A stretch of DNA of 64,000 bases from JAGQPD01 sp020426865 (lineage in GTDB: Bacteria > Planctomycetota > Planctomycetia > Pirellulales > Pirellulaceae): assembly GCA_041399065.1 (NCBI GenBank), contig JAWKTN010000002.1, positions 248,001-312,000 on the forward strand, in the 5' to 3' direction. Each line of letters opens with the position of its first letter. The stretch's first letter is position 1. A program made the translations under genes and the position numbers. A model generated the notes under the pieces. That model was given only the letters and a program-made list of their open reading frames with translations, was not told the DNA's origin and did no database searches. Of this stretch, positions 25,186 to 34,312 are shown piece by piece.

Positions 25186-27636
25186 CTACGGGATCCGCAC
25201 CGGCTCGCCACCATTGCGAGTAAAACCAGCATAGATTGTGTCCGCATCGATATCGGCCGGAATCTGCGATACGTGGCCGTCCACGAATCCCATCAACATC
25301 ACACGACCCGGCCAAAGTCCCGGGATGCCCTTGATCGGCTCTTGCGGATCGGGCGTGTAGTCAACAGGCTGAGTCCAAATCGCCGCCATCTCGTCGCTCA
25401 CCTCTGCGATGGCAATCGTGTTGGAAGTACCGTCTGTAATCTTCGCAATCCGAATCCCGTGCCCTTGCTCATCTGGCTTGCAAAACATCCCCTTCTCTCC
25501 GCCGATCCCCAAGTAGCTCGTCTTGCCGGGATCAGCGTGACTGACGGGAGAATGATAGACCTGCGGCATTCGAGCAATCAACTTGCGATTGTGGGGGCTG
25601 TCCCACGGTTCGTCCAAGTGAAACTCCTGGTACAAGCCGTTTTCTTCTAGAAATGGCAGGATCAATACGCGCCAGCTTAGCAGCGGTTTTCCATCTTTGT
25701 CCACCGAATACGCCGGTGGGAATCGTTGATACGCAGATTCGTAGTTCAGCAGCGCCAACACGATCTGCCTTTCGTTGGTCATCGCCTGATTTCGCATCGC
25801 CGCCGTACGTGCCGCGTCAACCGCCGGCAGCATCGCGGCAGTCAACACTGGTGCCACCGCCCCTACGTTCGCACCGGGCAGCGTCCGCGACGATTCCACT
25901 CGCAACCCTTCCGGTGTTGCTCGCAGCGAAAACGTCGATGGCTTGACGTACCGCACAAGTGCTCGCAAGGACGGCAAGAGAGTAGGATCCAGCCCTTCGG
26001 TTGCTTCACGTATCGCCGGCGGTGCATTCCGAAACTCGCGTCCTTGCATTTGCCCCAGAATAACCTGCGCCGCAACCTGTAGCGCGGGATAACCTACCTT
26101 CAGAATCGTGGCCGTGTCGACATAACCGACAACGATTGGTGTGCCATCGCCCTTGATTGCCTCCGCAGCCTCCGGTACGTCAGCCAATCCGGTCGCTGTT
26201 CCGTCCGTGCGCAAAGCCCCTTTGATCGCCTGCGGGAACAAGCTAATCATCGCCCGATCTTGATCAAAATACCACGATGGCGTCACGACAAAGTCGTCGT
26301 CGGGTACGAAGAACGAGTAAATCTTCTTGCCACTAAATTCGATCTCGCGCACCACCGGATCGCTATCGCTGTTGTGCATCTGTTGCACAAACCCCTGAAA
26401 GCGATCCGATATCTCCTGCAACCTTTTCTGATCCCGAACCGTCGTGACCAGCACCCATCCGGTTGCAATTCCACCATCCTCCGGCGATGCGTAAATCGCC
26501 CATTGGTCCCCCATCGCCGCCAGCAAATCGCGAAATGTCCAGCCAAATTGGTTCTGCATTTCGCCAGACATTTGCTGCTCAAATCCTGTCATTTCAGGAT
26601 TCATTTTACCCAGTATCTCGAATACGCCATCATAGACTTGCTCACCGGGAATCGCTGCACCAACCGCCACGGTTGAATCGCTCGGAATCGACTTGGCGAG
26701 GTCGGTATTCAACCGCTGCTTGCCGATCGACTCGAGCCAACCACCCTCGCTGTGTTGAAAAAGTGTGCGGCTACGGCAACGCTGGCCATCCAGTCCCGTC
26801 GATGCCACGAAAGTGCGTAGTTCGGATAGAATCGGAAACGCATCGATGTCGGTCCCTGACATTTTTTGCACGGGAGCCATAATTGCGGGCATGTCGGCAT
26901 ACGCAAACGTGGATAACCGTGGTACATCCACTTGCTTGCGAGCCTCCACCAACCAGGCCGGCGGGGCGGTCGTCATCCGATCAATCAAGGCCTCAAGGTG
27001 TTTAGCATCATCGGTCGTGGTAAGTGTTGAAATCAAGTATTCACCGTGCAATCCAAATTGGATGTGGCTCCTGCCATCGGGGGCCACTAACGAGGCGAAC
27101 GTCGTGCCCTTGGCTTCAACCTTCGCCGCTCGATTTCCCATCTGCTTCACAACATCCCGCAACACTTCCATCACTTCCGCACGCTGCTCGCCAACATGTA
27201 TCACCAACGCCCCTTCCGCAGTAAACGTGCGATCAACCATCCGCACGTTGACACCCTCGCGCTCGACCTGTTGGAAGTCAACATTCGACACATACAGTGC
27301 CGTCGGCCGCACAAGTGCGAGCTTGCCCAATACGCTTCCCGCCTTTCCCAGTCCCTCCTGCTGTTCCATATTGGCCGACAACGCGTCGTAGCGTTTGATG
27401 AGGTCATTGACCAATGCCTTGATCTCCGGGTCCGCCAATAACTGTTCCGTCGAATTCTTGCTCTGCCGATCCGGCTCGGCCGTCCCCGCCAGATAGACGT
27501 AATAAAGGCACTTTTCCGGGGCCAAATTCATTAACTTGGCATCTTCCGGTAACGGCGGGGTCCCCAAGGGTATTCCCACTCCCCCTAGAATTGCGAGGAT
27601 TACGAGCACAATCTCGGAAAAAGAAGTCGCCATCAT
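25186..27636 (-). CDS. Large DUF1559-domain protein
   Basis: 816 residues. A hydrophobic segment near residues 8-25 anchors or exports it. Residues about 30-600 are a long region typical of large planctomycete DUF1559 proteins, with no assigned function. The C-terminal 200 residues are the DUF1559 module: NERQIVLALLNYESAYQRFPP, LSWRVLILPFLEENGLY, DEPWDSPHNRKLI and a final VDGHVSQIPADID, matching the H-X9-DG tail. The start is the first of two adjacent ATGs, with AAGGAAGAAAA upstream. It does not have the usual N-terminal prepilin cleavage motif. Confidence 0.8.
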   Translation of the reverse strand: MMATSFSEIVLVILAILGGVGIPLGTPPLPEDAKLMNLAPEKCLYYVYLAGTAEPDRQSKNSTEQLLADPEIKALVNDLIKRYDALSANMEQQEGLGKAGSVLGKLALVRPTALYVSNVDFQQVEREGVNVRMVDRTFTAEGALVIHVGEQRAEVMEVLRDVVKQMGNRAAKVEAKGTTFASLVAPDGRSHIQFGLHGEYLISTLTTTDDAKHLEALIDRMTTAPPAWLVEARKQVDVPRLSTFAYADMPAIMAPVQKMSGTDIDAFPILSELRTFVASTGLDGQRCRSRTLFQHSEGGWLESIGKQRLNTDLAKSIPSDSTVAVGAAIPGEQVYDGVFEILGKMNPEMTGFEQQMSGEMQNQFGWTFRDLLAAMGDQWAIYASPEDGGIATGWVLVTTVRDQKRLQEISDRFQGFVQQMHNSDSDPVVREIEFSGKKIYSFFVPDDDFVVTPSWYFDQDRAMISLFPQAIKGALRTDGTATGLADVPEAAEAIKGDGTPIVVGYVDTATILKVGYPALQVAAQVILGQMQGREFRNAPPAIREATEGLDPTLLPSLRALVRYVKPSTFSLRATPEGLRVESSRTLPGANVGAVAPVLTAAMLPAVDAARTAAMRNQAMTNERQIVLALLNYESAYQRFPPAYSVDKDGKPLLSWRVLILPFLEENGLYQEFHLDEPWDSPHNRKLIARMPQVYHSPVSHADPGKTSYLGIGGEKGMFCKPDEQGHGIRIAKITDGTSNTIAIAEVSDEMAAIWTQPVDYTPDPQEPIKGIPGLWPGRVMLMGFVDGHVSQIPADIDADTIYAGFTRNGGEPVRIP

Positions 27637-27735
27637 CGTATTTTCTTCCTTATCTCGTTGCAGTGGGACCAGTGTCTATCGTAACGGCCCGGTCGTGCCG
27701 CTGTCGAGTGTTCGCAGCAAACCCGTGGATCTTGG

Positions 27736-29709
27736 TTAATCGCGGCGTGCCGTCAATAAGGATACAACAACCAACGTCACAAACCCTAAGGGAATGGTCA
27801 CGATCCCGGGCTGACTGAACGGGACTTTTGCCATCTCAGCAGAAAGCCCGTAGACTTTTACGTAGGTATCCGCACTCAGCAGGATCCAGCCCAACGAACT
27901 GACCATCCCCACGATCACGGCCGCAATGACGCCTTGTCGAGTTGTCCCGCGCCAGAAGAGCAGCATCACCAACGACGGCACATTGGCAGACGCCGCCACG
28001 CTGAACGCCCAACCTACCAGATAGCTGACGTTCATCTCTTTGAATACGATCCCCAGCACGACTGCCACCGCTCCAATCACGACCGATGACAGCTTCGCCA
28101 CTCGCACCTGCTCGTGATCGGTCATTTCCCATCCACCAATACTCATCAGCAGATCGTGTGTCACCGCACCACTGGAAGCGAGAATCAAACCACTGACCGT
28201 ACCCAATACCGTCGTAAACGCAATGGCCGAAATGATCGCAAACAGCCATTCGTTGATACTCTTGGCCAACAGGGGTGCCGCCATATTACTGTCCGTCACA
28301 TCCAGGGCACCGCTGGTCATGGCTCCCAATCCCATATAGAGAGTCAACACATAGAAGAACGCGATACTGGCAATCCCCACAATCGTACTCTTCCGGGCGC
28401 TCGCTTCGTCCTTTACTGTGTAGTATCGAATCAGGATATGTGGCAGCGATGCCGTCCCACAAAATAGCGCCAGCATCAGCGATACGAAATTTACGCGGTC
28501 CGACCATTTCTCGCTGCGGATCCCCTTAAACGTCGGATGCTCACCCGGCCGAAGCACCTGGCTGCCGGGAGTGACTTTCGGATAGTAAATGGTTACCGTC
28601 GCGCCATCGGCACTCTTGATTTTTTGATTGCCCCACAGCACAACTTCGCTCTGCTGCAAGGTGCTCAAGAAAGACAGCACGCCCAAGCGACCCGTTTCCT
28701 TGATACCGCCCGGCAATTGTGACACATAGCCGATCGGGTGCAGATCCGGCTCGCCGACGCGTTCTCCTTGGGGTTGACCGTTCACCAGCACGGTTCCGTT
28801 AGTCGTCGTCTGTACTGTCTGGCATTCGCGCAACATCACATTGCCTTCCGACAGCTCCTCCAACCGAAACACCGTCGGCAACTCGTCGGCGTCCCGCTTC
28901 AGTCGAACGAATCCCGCTTCACGCCACGCCAAGTCCGACGGCACAAGCCGGTATCCCGACAGCTGGTCGCTGACATCTTGACTGCTCTCGGCGGCCCCAC
29001 TTGATGATGTCGAGGTATTGTCGTCTAGCACCGTCACCTCGACCGGCCCCAGCGTGTGAAACTCATAACCATCGATTCCGCCATTTCGCACCATGAATCC
29101 TCGCTGCAAGATCGCAAACGTTAAGACGGCGCTGAACACGACGAGCAACGACCCTTTGAGGAATTGCACGTACGTTGTCGAAACCATTCCCGCTGTCACG
29201 ACAATCGTTATCACCGTCGCTCCCACCAAAACGACCCCTACCCAGTGCGATAGCCCCAGCAGTGGTTGGATCAATACCCCCGCGCCCACCATTTGCGGAA
29301 TCAAATAGAATATACTCACTGCTAACGTGCTGATCCCCGCCGCCAGCTTGATCCCTCGCGACTTGAATGTGGCATCCAGGGCATCGGCAAATGTAAATCG
29401 CCCCAACCGCTTCATCGGTTCGGCGATCACGAACAACGCCACGATCCAGCCGGCAAGGTATCCAATCGAATAGAGAAATCCGTCGTATCCGTAAAAGGCG
29501 ATCATGCCACAAATGCCTAAAAACGACGCCGCCGACAGGTAGTCACCGGCGAAGGCAATGCCGTTGATAAACCAAGGAATCTGCCCGTGCGCCGTAAAAT
29601 AACCTTGCGACGAACGCGCACGACTTCCCAAATAGAAACTCAATCCCAACGTCACCGCAACAAACGCCAGAAAAACCGCCACGGCTACATAAGAGGCCTG
29701 ATAGATCAT
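27736..29709 (-). CDS. actP: Cation/acetate symporter (ActP family, SSS) with enlarged loop
   Basis: 657 residues from the ATG at 29709, which overlaps the DUF485 stop as ATGA. It has about 13 membrane segments and the SSS sodium-symporter pattern (FLGICGMIAFYGYDGF, GTASLPHILIRYYTVKD, LIVASSGAVTHDLL-like region). E. coli ActP is about 549 residues; the extra length lies in one hydrophilic stretch at about residues 215-370, including a Ser/Asp-rich run. It imports acetate or other short monocarboxylates with sodium or protons. Confidence 0.85.
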   Translation of the reverse strand: MIYQASYVAVAVFLAFVAVTLGLSFYLGSRARSSQGYFTAHGQIPWFINGIAFAGDYLSAASFLGICGMIAFYGYDGFLYSIGYLAGWIVALFVIAEPMKRLGRFTFADALDATFKSRGIKLAAGISTLAVSIFYLIPQMVGAGVLIQPLLGLSHWVGVVLVGATVITIVVTAGMVSTTYVQFLKGSLLVVFSAVLTFAILQRGFMVRNGGIDGYEFHTLGPVEVTVLDDNTSTSSSGAAESSQDVSDQLSGYRLVPSDLAWREAGFVRLKRDADELPTVFRLEELSEGNVMLRECQTVQTTTNGTVLVNGQPQGERVGEPDLHPIGYVSQLPGGIKETGRLGVLSFLSTLQQSEVVLWGNQKIKSADGATVTIYYPKVTPGSQVLRPGEHPTFKGIRSEKWSDRVNFVSLMLALFCGTASLPHILIRYYTVKDEASARKSTIVGIASIAFFYVLTLYMGLGAMTSGALDVTDSNMAAPLLAKSINEWLFAIISAIAFTTVLGTVSGLILASSGAVTHDLLMSIGGWEMTDHEQVRVAKLSSVVIGAVAVVLGIVFKEMNVSYLVGWAFSVAASANVPSLVMLLFWRGTTRQGVIAAVIVGMVSSLGWILLSADTYVKVYGLSAEMAKVPFSQPGIVTIPLGFVTLVVVSLLTARRD

Positions 29710-29963
29710 TGCTGCCCCTCCCCGTCCGCCTCCGGTGAACTGGTTTTGCCGGAAGTCGCCTTGCACATCGCACCGTAAACCATCGCCATCACAATGGCCG
29801 CGATCATCAGCCCGAATCCATACAGGACTGCCAGGTTGATCCCCGCCACCGGTGTCATTTCCATCGTCTCGGCGGAGATGGCATTGAGTGCCACAAAGCC
29901 GATGTATAGCAGCGTATACACCGCAAAGAAGATCAACCCCAACCGTTGGTTATATCGCCGCAT
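29706..29963 (-). CDS. yjcH: DUF485 membrane protein, ActP partner
   Basis: 85 residues with two membrane helices (IFFAVYTLLYIGFVALNAI and VLYGFGLMIAAIVMAMVYGAM) and a short charged tail. This is the small protein encoded in front of actP in many bacteria (acs-yjcH-actP). It overlaps actP by four bases. Its exact role is unsettled; it is thought to go with the symporter. Confidence 0.88.
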   Translation of the reverse strand: MRRYNQRLGLIFFAVYTLLYIGFVALNAISAETMEMTPVAGINLAVLYGFGLMIAAIVMAMVYGAMCKATSGKTSSPEADGEGQQ

Positions 29964-30140
29964 CCGCGTCTCCTCGCCTTTTCGTGCAGTTTCAGCAAGG
30001 CATTAGGATAACAGATACGAAAGGCGAAGAACACGTGGGGATCTTGCCGTCGGACTTGACAGGCGATCACAGCGTCCTGGCCCCGACGGCGGAGCCAGCG
30101 ATTGCAACTTCGCGTATGCAAAATCGCCAGACGGCTACAA

Positions 30141-30188
30141 TACCTCGAACCGCATAGTATTCGATACCTGGAACCGCATAGTATTCGC
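30141..30188. repeat. Two tandem copies of a 24-bp sequence
   Basis: TACCTCGAACCGCATAGTAT and its continuation occur twice in a row with one or two differences, in the 253-bp gap between the DUF485 gene and the 3' end of the PEP-CTERM gene. No function apparent. Confidence 0.8.
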
Positions 30189-30216
30189 CCCCCAGGACCG
30201 CACCATGCATTCCGGC

Positions 30217-31272
30217 TTAACGACGTTGGCAACGAAGCCGATAGCCGAATAGCAGCGAAAGCAGCGCGATCGCGATCGACGAGGGCTCGGGTACCGATGC
30301 CACATTTGCGGCTGCACCGGCGATGTTGCCGAAATTGTCTTTCCAGATTGTGTAGTCCGCGGCATCGACGGTTCCATTGCCGTTGCCGTCGGCGTCCAAG
30401 GCGGATGTCGAACCAAAGTTGTCCTTCCATACCGTGTAATCCGCGGCATCGACCACGCCGTTCTTGTTGTAGTCGCCCAATAAGTCCACGCCACCACCAA
30501 GGGACGCTGTTGCCACGAATGTGCCTTTAAACGACGCTTCGACACCGTCCCCTTCGCCTAATAGAAAATCCATCGGGATCGTCAATGTTACCTCATTGTT
30601 GTCCACCACATAGCTGGCCATCGCCCCACCACACCGGTCGAACAACGGATCAGCGTTTAGCGTGCAATTCTGTCCAATCTCATCGGTGATATCATTGACG
30701 TCGGTGCTGTCGCCGAATATTGGCGAACTGACATTGGAATTGAACAATCCCTCGAGCACATTCACGGTGATTCCAAACGGATTGAACTGACCACTCGAAA
30801 CTGGCTTGGCGTCCGCCACTAGCGACAGCGTCGTATTGCGACTGGCGCCCCACAGTTGGCCGACGTCGCCAGCATCGAGATACCAGCCATACGCCGCCGG
30901 TTCGGGATCGCCTTGATTCGCATCTCCCCACAACTCTTCCGTGCCAATATCGCCCCCCATCGAATCCGGCAGCCAATCACCCGTATCCTGTGACTTGATC
31001 TCGCTCGATACAAACGTGATCGATGTCGGATTGTTGATATCGTCCACATCAACCGTCAGACTGCCCGTCCAAGAGGCATTCACGCTAACGTCATTCGCGT
31101 CCTGAGCACCCGCGAAAACATCCAGCGCGCGAATGAACAGGCCACCATGCAGTACGCTCTCCGCCGCCTTCATCTGAAACACCAACGGCTCGGCGCTCGC
31201 AATGCCGGCAAAACACGGCAGACAAATCGTCACCATCCCAATGATCCAGCTTCGCCCACTATATGAACTCAT
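30217..31272 (-). CDS. PEP-CTERM surface protein with dockerin-like EF-hands
   Basis: 351 residues from the ATG at 31272, chosen for the AAGGGAG site seven bases upstream; a longer frame to 31389 has no such site. It has a signal peptide (GMVTICLPCFAGIASAE), a beta-rich middle, then two EF-hand/dockerin-like repeats (DYNKNGVVDAADYTVWKDNF and DADGNGNGTVDAADYTIWKD) and a PEP-CTERM tail: VPEPSS, hydrophobic helix, then Arg-rich end. Such tails are cleaved by exosortase and the protein is displayed outside. The middle resembles the next gene upstream (see 31508-32287). Confidence 0.85.
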   Translation of the reverse strand: MSSYSGRSWIIGMVTICLPCFAGIASAEPLVFQMKAAESVLHGGLFIRALDVFAGAQDANDVSVNASWTGSLTVDVDDINNPTSITFVSSEIKSQDTGDWLPDSMGGDIGTEELWGDANQGDPEPAAYGWYLDAGDVGQLWGASRNTTLSLVADAKPVSSGQFNPFGITVNVLEGLFNSNVSSPIFGDSTDVNDITDEIGQNCTLNADPLFDRCGGAMASYVVDNNEVTLTIPMDFLLGEGDGVEASFKGTFVATASLGGGVDLLGDYNKNGVVDAADYTVWKDNFGSTSALDADGNGNGTVDAADYTIWKDNFGNIAGAAANVASVPEPSSIAIALLSLLFGYRLRCQRR

Positions 31273-31432
31273 CGCAGAACTCCCTTTAATATTGCTTTCT
31301 CTCTTTGTGTTTTTTCGTTGCAACTTGACCGTTGCAGCAGACCGCCACGAGTTAAGCCGATTAGGGGCCGACCTCCAATCCGCCATCAACCTTCCGCCTC
31401 ACGCCAAGCCGAGCTCATCGTGCCTTGGTCGG

Positions 31433-31508
31433 CTCGGGACAGTGACTCGGGACAGTGACTCGGGACAGTGACTCGGGACAGTGACTCGGGACAGTGACTC
31501 GGGACAGT
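31433..31508. repeat. 13-bp tandem repeat, nearly six copies
   Basis: CTCGGGACAGTGA is repeated five times perfectly and then 11 bases of a sixth copy. The last copy runs into the stop codon of the PEP-CTERM gene at 31508. The unit is not a multiple of three and is not a CRISPR. It lies between two related PEP-CTERM genes. Confidence 0.95.
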
Positions 31509-32287
31509 CAGGCTACTCGACGGCACAGCTGCAATGCGGCACATCCGCAGACCAGCGCGAGCAACCCAGTGGCCGGCTCTGGCACGGTGCCTGTCGCGAC
31601 CAAGCGACCGGTATAGTTGATCGTCAGGGACCCCGGATCGGAAATCTCAATCGGAATCGTCAACGTCGCCACGTTGCCGCTTACCGAATACGTGCTCATC
31701 GCGGCCGACGCGTTGACAATCACATCCCCCGTCAAGTCATCTCGATTAGGAGGCGAAGCAAACGCTGGTGGCAAGTTGGTATCAAAGAAACCAGACGTCA
31801 CCGTCAGCGACTGAGTCGATGCAAAACTGCCCCCCGCAACAGCCTCGGTTCCACTCGTAATATCGTAAACCAACCCGCGGACCGCCGCGTAGGCATTGCC
31901 TAATGCGCCGCCATTGAGCTGTAATCCGTAATTGGCGTCTTGGTTGGCGCCCGGATCACCCGCTGCCGGTCCACCGCCGGCTTCTGGCAACCACGATCCA
32001 GTAACACTCGCGGTAGCCGGGCCCCCCAACAGTGTGATCGAACTCGGAGCCAGCAGATTATCGGCATCGACCAGAATGTTGCCGCTAAAGAAAGCGGTCT
32101 TGCTTCCGGCCCCCTGTTCGGTAAGACTCAAACCGTTGAACAAACCATCCAGCGTGATGCTACTGAGCGCCGGATCCCACTGCAGAGTTACTTGTTCCGC
32201 GCTCACTCGCCCTGCGCATGACAGTACCACTGCGCAGGATAGAAGCACTGCGCCTACCAATGCCAACCCGATACGTCTCAGTTTCAT
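31508..32287 (-). CDS. PEP-CTERM surface protein
   Basis: 259 residues. Signal peptide (IGLALVGAVLLSCAVVLSCA then SAE), beta-rich body, and PEP-CTERM tail VPEPATGLLALVCGCAALQL followed by Arg-Arg. The segment GNILVDADNLLAPSSITLL with GSWLPEAGG matches GSLTVDVDDINNPTSITFV with GDWLPDSMGG in the protein encoded at 30217-31272, so the two are paralogues, this one without the EF-hand part. Exported and probably exosortase-processed; ligand or role unknown. Confidence 0.82.
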   Translation of the reverse strand: MKLRRIGLALVGAVLLSCAVVLSCAGRVSAEQVTLQWDPALSSITLDGLFNGLSLTEQGAGSKTAFFSGNILVDADNLLAPSSITLLGGPATASVTGSWLPEAGGGPAAGDPGANQDANYGLQLNGGALGNAYAAVRGLVYDITSGTEAVAGGSFASTQSLTVTSGFFDTNLPPAFASPPNRDDLTGDVIVNASAAMSTYSVSGNVATLTIPIEISDPGSLTINYTGRLVATGTVPEPATGLLALVCGCAALQLCRRVA

Positions 32288-32499
32288 TAACGTCCACCTT
32301 AAGCAAGAGCAAGTGAAGAATATCTCAACGATGCGACTCTACTACGCCCAACTGCTTTCATTCCCCGTACCGGGCACATCTGATCACCCCGCTAGATCCT
32401 ATTGGATTTGAAGAGTCGAAAAATGTCAATAATGTAGCGGGGTTCATGCCCAATATTTAATGGAACAAGTCACCCACATGCGGCCGAATCTCGGCCGGT

Positions 32500-33834
32500 C
32501 TAGTCGCAATGCACCGTCGTGCAAAGGTTGTACTTCAACGGGCCAAAGCCGAACGTCACTTCCCCAAAAACCGCCTGATGCCCCATGCCATTGCCCGGGA
32601 CTTTCAGCACGAACTTCCCGCCACCGTTCGCTTCGCCTTCGGTCGCTACCCAGCGAGAATCTCGAAAATCTCGGTCGTCCGACTTCGCCACCCACATCCG
32701 AGCCGACTTCGGCGCAGGCTCAGCCGCAACCGATAACGCCCACGCATCGTCCGCCACATCATAGTGCCAATCAAGTACCGGCAGATCCTTTCCCAAAGCA
32801 ACGTGCTGCGCGAACACGGCCAACGTCGTCAACGCCTGCTCTTTGCCGTCATCCAACCCGTGTCCGGCATTTGGGACGTACAACACATGTTTCGGCCCTT
32901 GCAAATCGTTCCAGTACAAATTCAGCGCGTCCGTCACCCAATAACGGTCGTTGGCACCATTGATCACCAACTTGGGAAGCAGCAACTGATCACGATAGGT
33001 ATAGGGATCCACCCACCGCCATAATGGCACCTCGGGCTGCTTGAGCATCACATCGACCAGCCCTTTCTGCGTGTAGTCGGCGATCTGCTCGCTGTACTCA
33101 CCCCATGACTCCAACTGATGCTCCATCTGCGGACGGAAGTTCAACGTGTCGATCACGATGGGCGCTATCCCGGCCACCCGTGGATCCGCCACGGCCGACA
33201 GCCACGTCGTCCAACCGCGCTTGGAGCCTCCCGTCACGACAAACTTGTCGACGGTTGTGTTGTAACGATCACGCGCAATCGCTTGCGACATATCCATCGC
33301 CTTTACCGCACTCTTGACCATCGGGAATAGCAGCGGCCAAGATGGATCCTTCGTTTCCAAGTACTTGAGAAATGTCTCGGTGATCAAATCGTCTTCGACA
33401 TGGTCTCCCAACAGCGGTTGATTCGGAACTTGATGCAAGATCACACACGCCATCCGCGACGCCTGTGCCAGCCGCACCCCCATTTCCACGTCGTCGCGAC
33501 CCGGCTTGCCGCCATTGCGACCGCCGGTAATAAACAACAGTACCGTGTCAGGATAGCTGTCGCTGGGCACGAACGCCTGTACCGCATGACGCCACACAAT
33601 TCCCTGCCACGTCTGCGAGGTCAACTGAATATCCAGCACCTCACATCCACCGATGTTTTGCGAATTGTTAATCTCGTACCCGAATGAACTGTCCTTGGCG
33701 TGCACGTAATCCTGCAGCGCCGTCGGGACCGCTGCCCCCCTGTCAGGAGCCGTGGCCGTTCGCTGTGCTTCGGCCATCGTAACTAATACCACGGCCAATA
33801 GTGCCCACGTTGTGATCATGACTGTCGTTCTCAT
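32500..33834 (-). CDS. PhoPQ-activated pathogenicity-related-like secreted hydrolase
   Basis: 444 residues from the ATG at 33834, with AGGAAC just upstream; an in-frame start at 33912 lacks signal-peptide character at its N-terminus. Signal peptide at residues about 5-23. It is an alpha/beta hydrolase of the PhoPQ-activated protein (PqaA) family: nucleophile Ser204 in VTGGSKRGW, the acid in LVINGANDRYW and the His in VPNAGHGLDDG. The family is common in planctomycetes; substrate unknown. Confidence 0.85.
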   Translation of the reverse strand: MRTTVMITTWALLAVVLVTMAEAQRTATAPDRGAAVPTALQDYVHAKDSSFGYEINNSQNIGGCEVLDIQLTSQTWQGIVWRHAVQAFVPSDSYPDTVLLFITGGRNGGKPGRDDVEMGVRLAQASRMACVILHQVPNQPLLGDHVEDDLITETFLKYLETKDPSWPLLFPMVKSAVKAMDMSQAIARDRYNTTVDKFVVTGGSKRGWTTWLSAVADPRVAGIAPIVIDTLNFRPQMEHQLESWGEYSEQIADYTQKGLVDVMLKQPEVPLWRWVDPYTYRDQLLLPKLVINGANDRYWVTDALNLYWNDLQGPKHVLYVPNAGHGLDDGKEQALTTLAVFAQHVALGKDLPVLDWHYDVADDAWALSVAAEPAPKSARMWVAKSDDRDFRDSRWVATEGEANGGGKFVLKVPGNGMGHQAVFGEVTFGFGPLKYNLCTTVHCD

Positions 33835-33904
33835 GCCTGTTCCTGTCTCCTCGTGAATCTGATGCGCGGAACTGCTTCCGCTGTGCTGGCCATAATAACA
33901 ATCG

Positions 33905-33943
33905 CTTCTCAATGATGAGCTCGACTCGGAGAGTCAAGCTACG
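33905..33943. repeat. Dispersed short element, copy 1
   Basis: TTCTCAATGATGAGCTCGAC and its continuation to GTCAAGCTACG contain a small hairpin (CTCGACTC / GAGAGTCAAG). A second copy is at 35796-35834, sharing both the CTCAATG lead and the GAGCTACG end; a weaker relative is near 49408-49436. Confidence 0.65.
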
Positions 33944-33961
33944 CGGGTCGTCCCCGACGTG

Positions 33962-34312
33962 TTACGGTTCGGTGCGGATCTTCTCCAATGCCGACTCCGC
34001 TGCCGCACTCAGCTTGGCGTCCTCGGATTTTGCCAGTCTTTCCAAATCGGTAATCGCTGGGGCAGCCGCCGGCCCCATCCGCCCCAAGTTGTTCGCCGCC
34101 AGAATCTTCAGCCGCACGTCGTTTTGCCGCAGTAGCTGACGCTGGCTTTCAACGTCCAGCCACGGAGCATCCGCGTCGGCCGCCGGAACCTCTGGCTTGC
34201 CACACCCCAAAGACGCGACGAACACTAAGGCACAGCCGGCCAGTGCCGTGAGCAACGTCAAACGACGTAACGGTTTCCACCGCCTCCTGTCAGCGGCATG
34301 CATGCTATTCAT
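33962..34312 (-). CDS. Small lipoprotein with HEAT-like repeat
   Basis: 116 residues from the ATG at 34312, which has AGGGCGAG about ten bases upstream; other possible starts are 34324 (GTG) and 34303. Signal with lipobox ASLGC (Cys37). The mature part is a short helical pair, VRLKILAANNLGRMGPAAAPAI then LSAAAESALEKIR, like a HEAT repeat. Small lipoproteins often follow DUF1559 pseudopilin genes in planctomycetes, as here, with an eight-base overlap. Confidence 0.7.
   Translation of the reverse strand: MNSMHAADRRRWKPLRRLTLLTALAGCALVFVASLGCGKPEVPAADADAPWLDVESQRQLLRQNDVRLKILAANNLGRMGPAAAPAITDLERLAKSEDAKLSAAAESALEKIRTEP

Noticed and set aside
31433..31508. CRISPR array
   Set aside because: Repeats are contiguous 13-mers with no spacers and no cas genes nearby.
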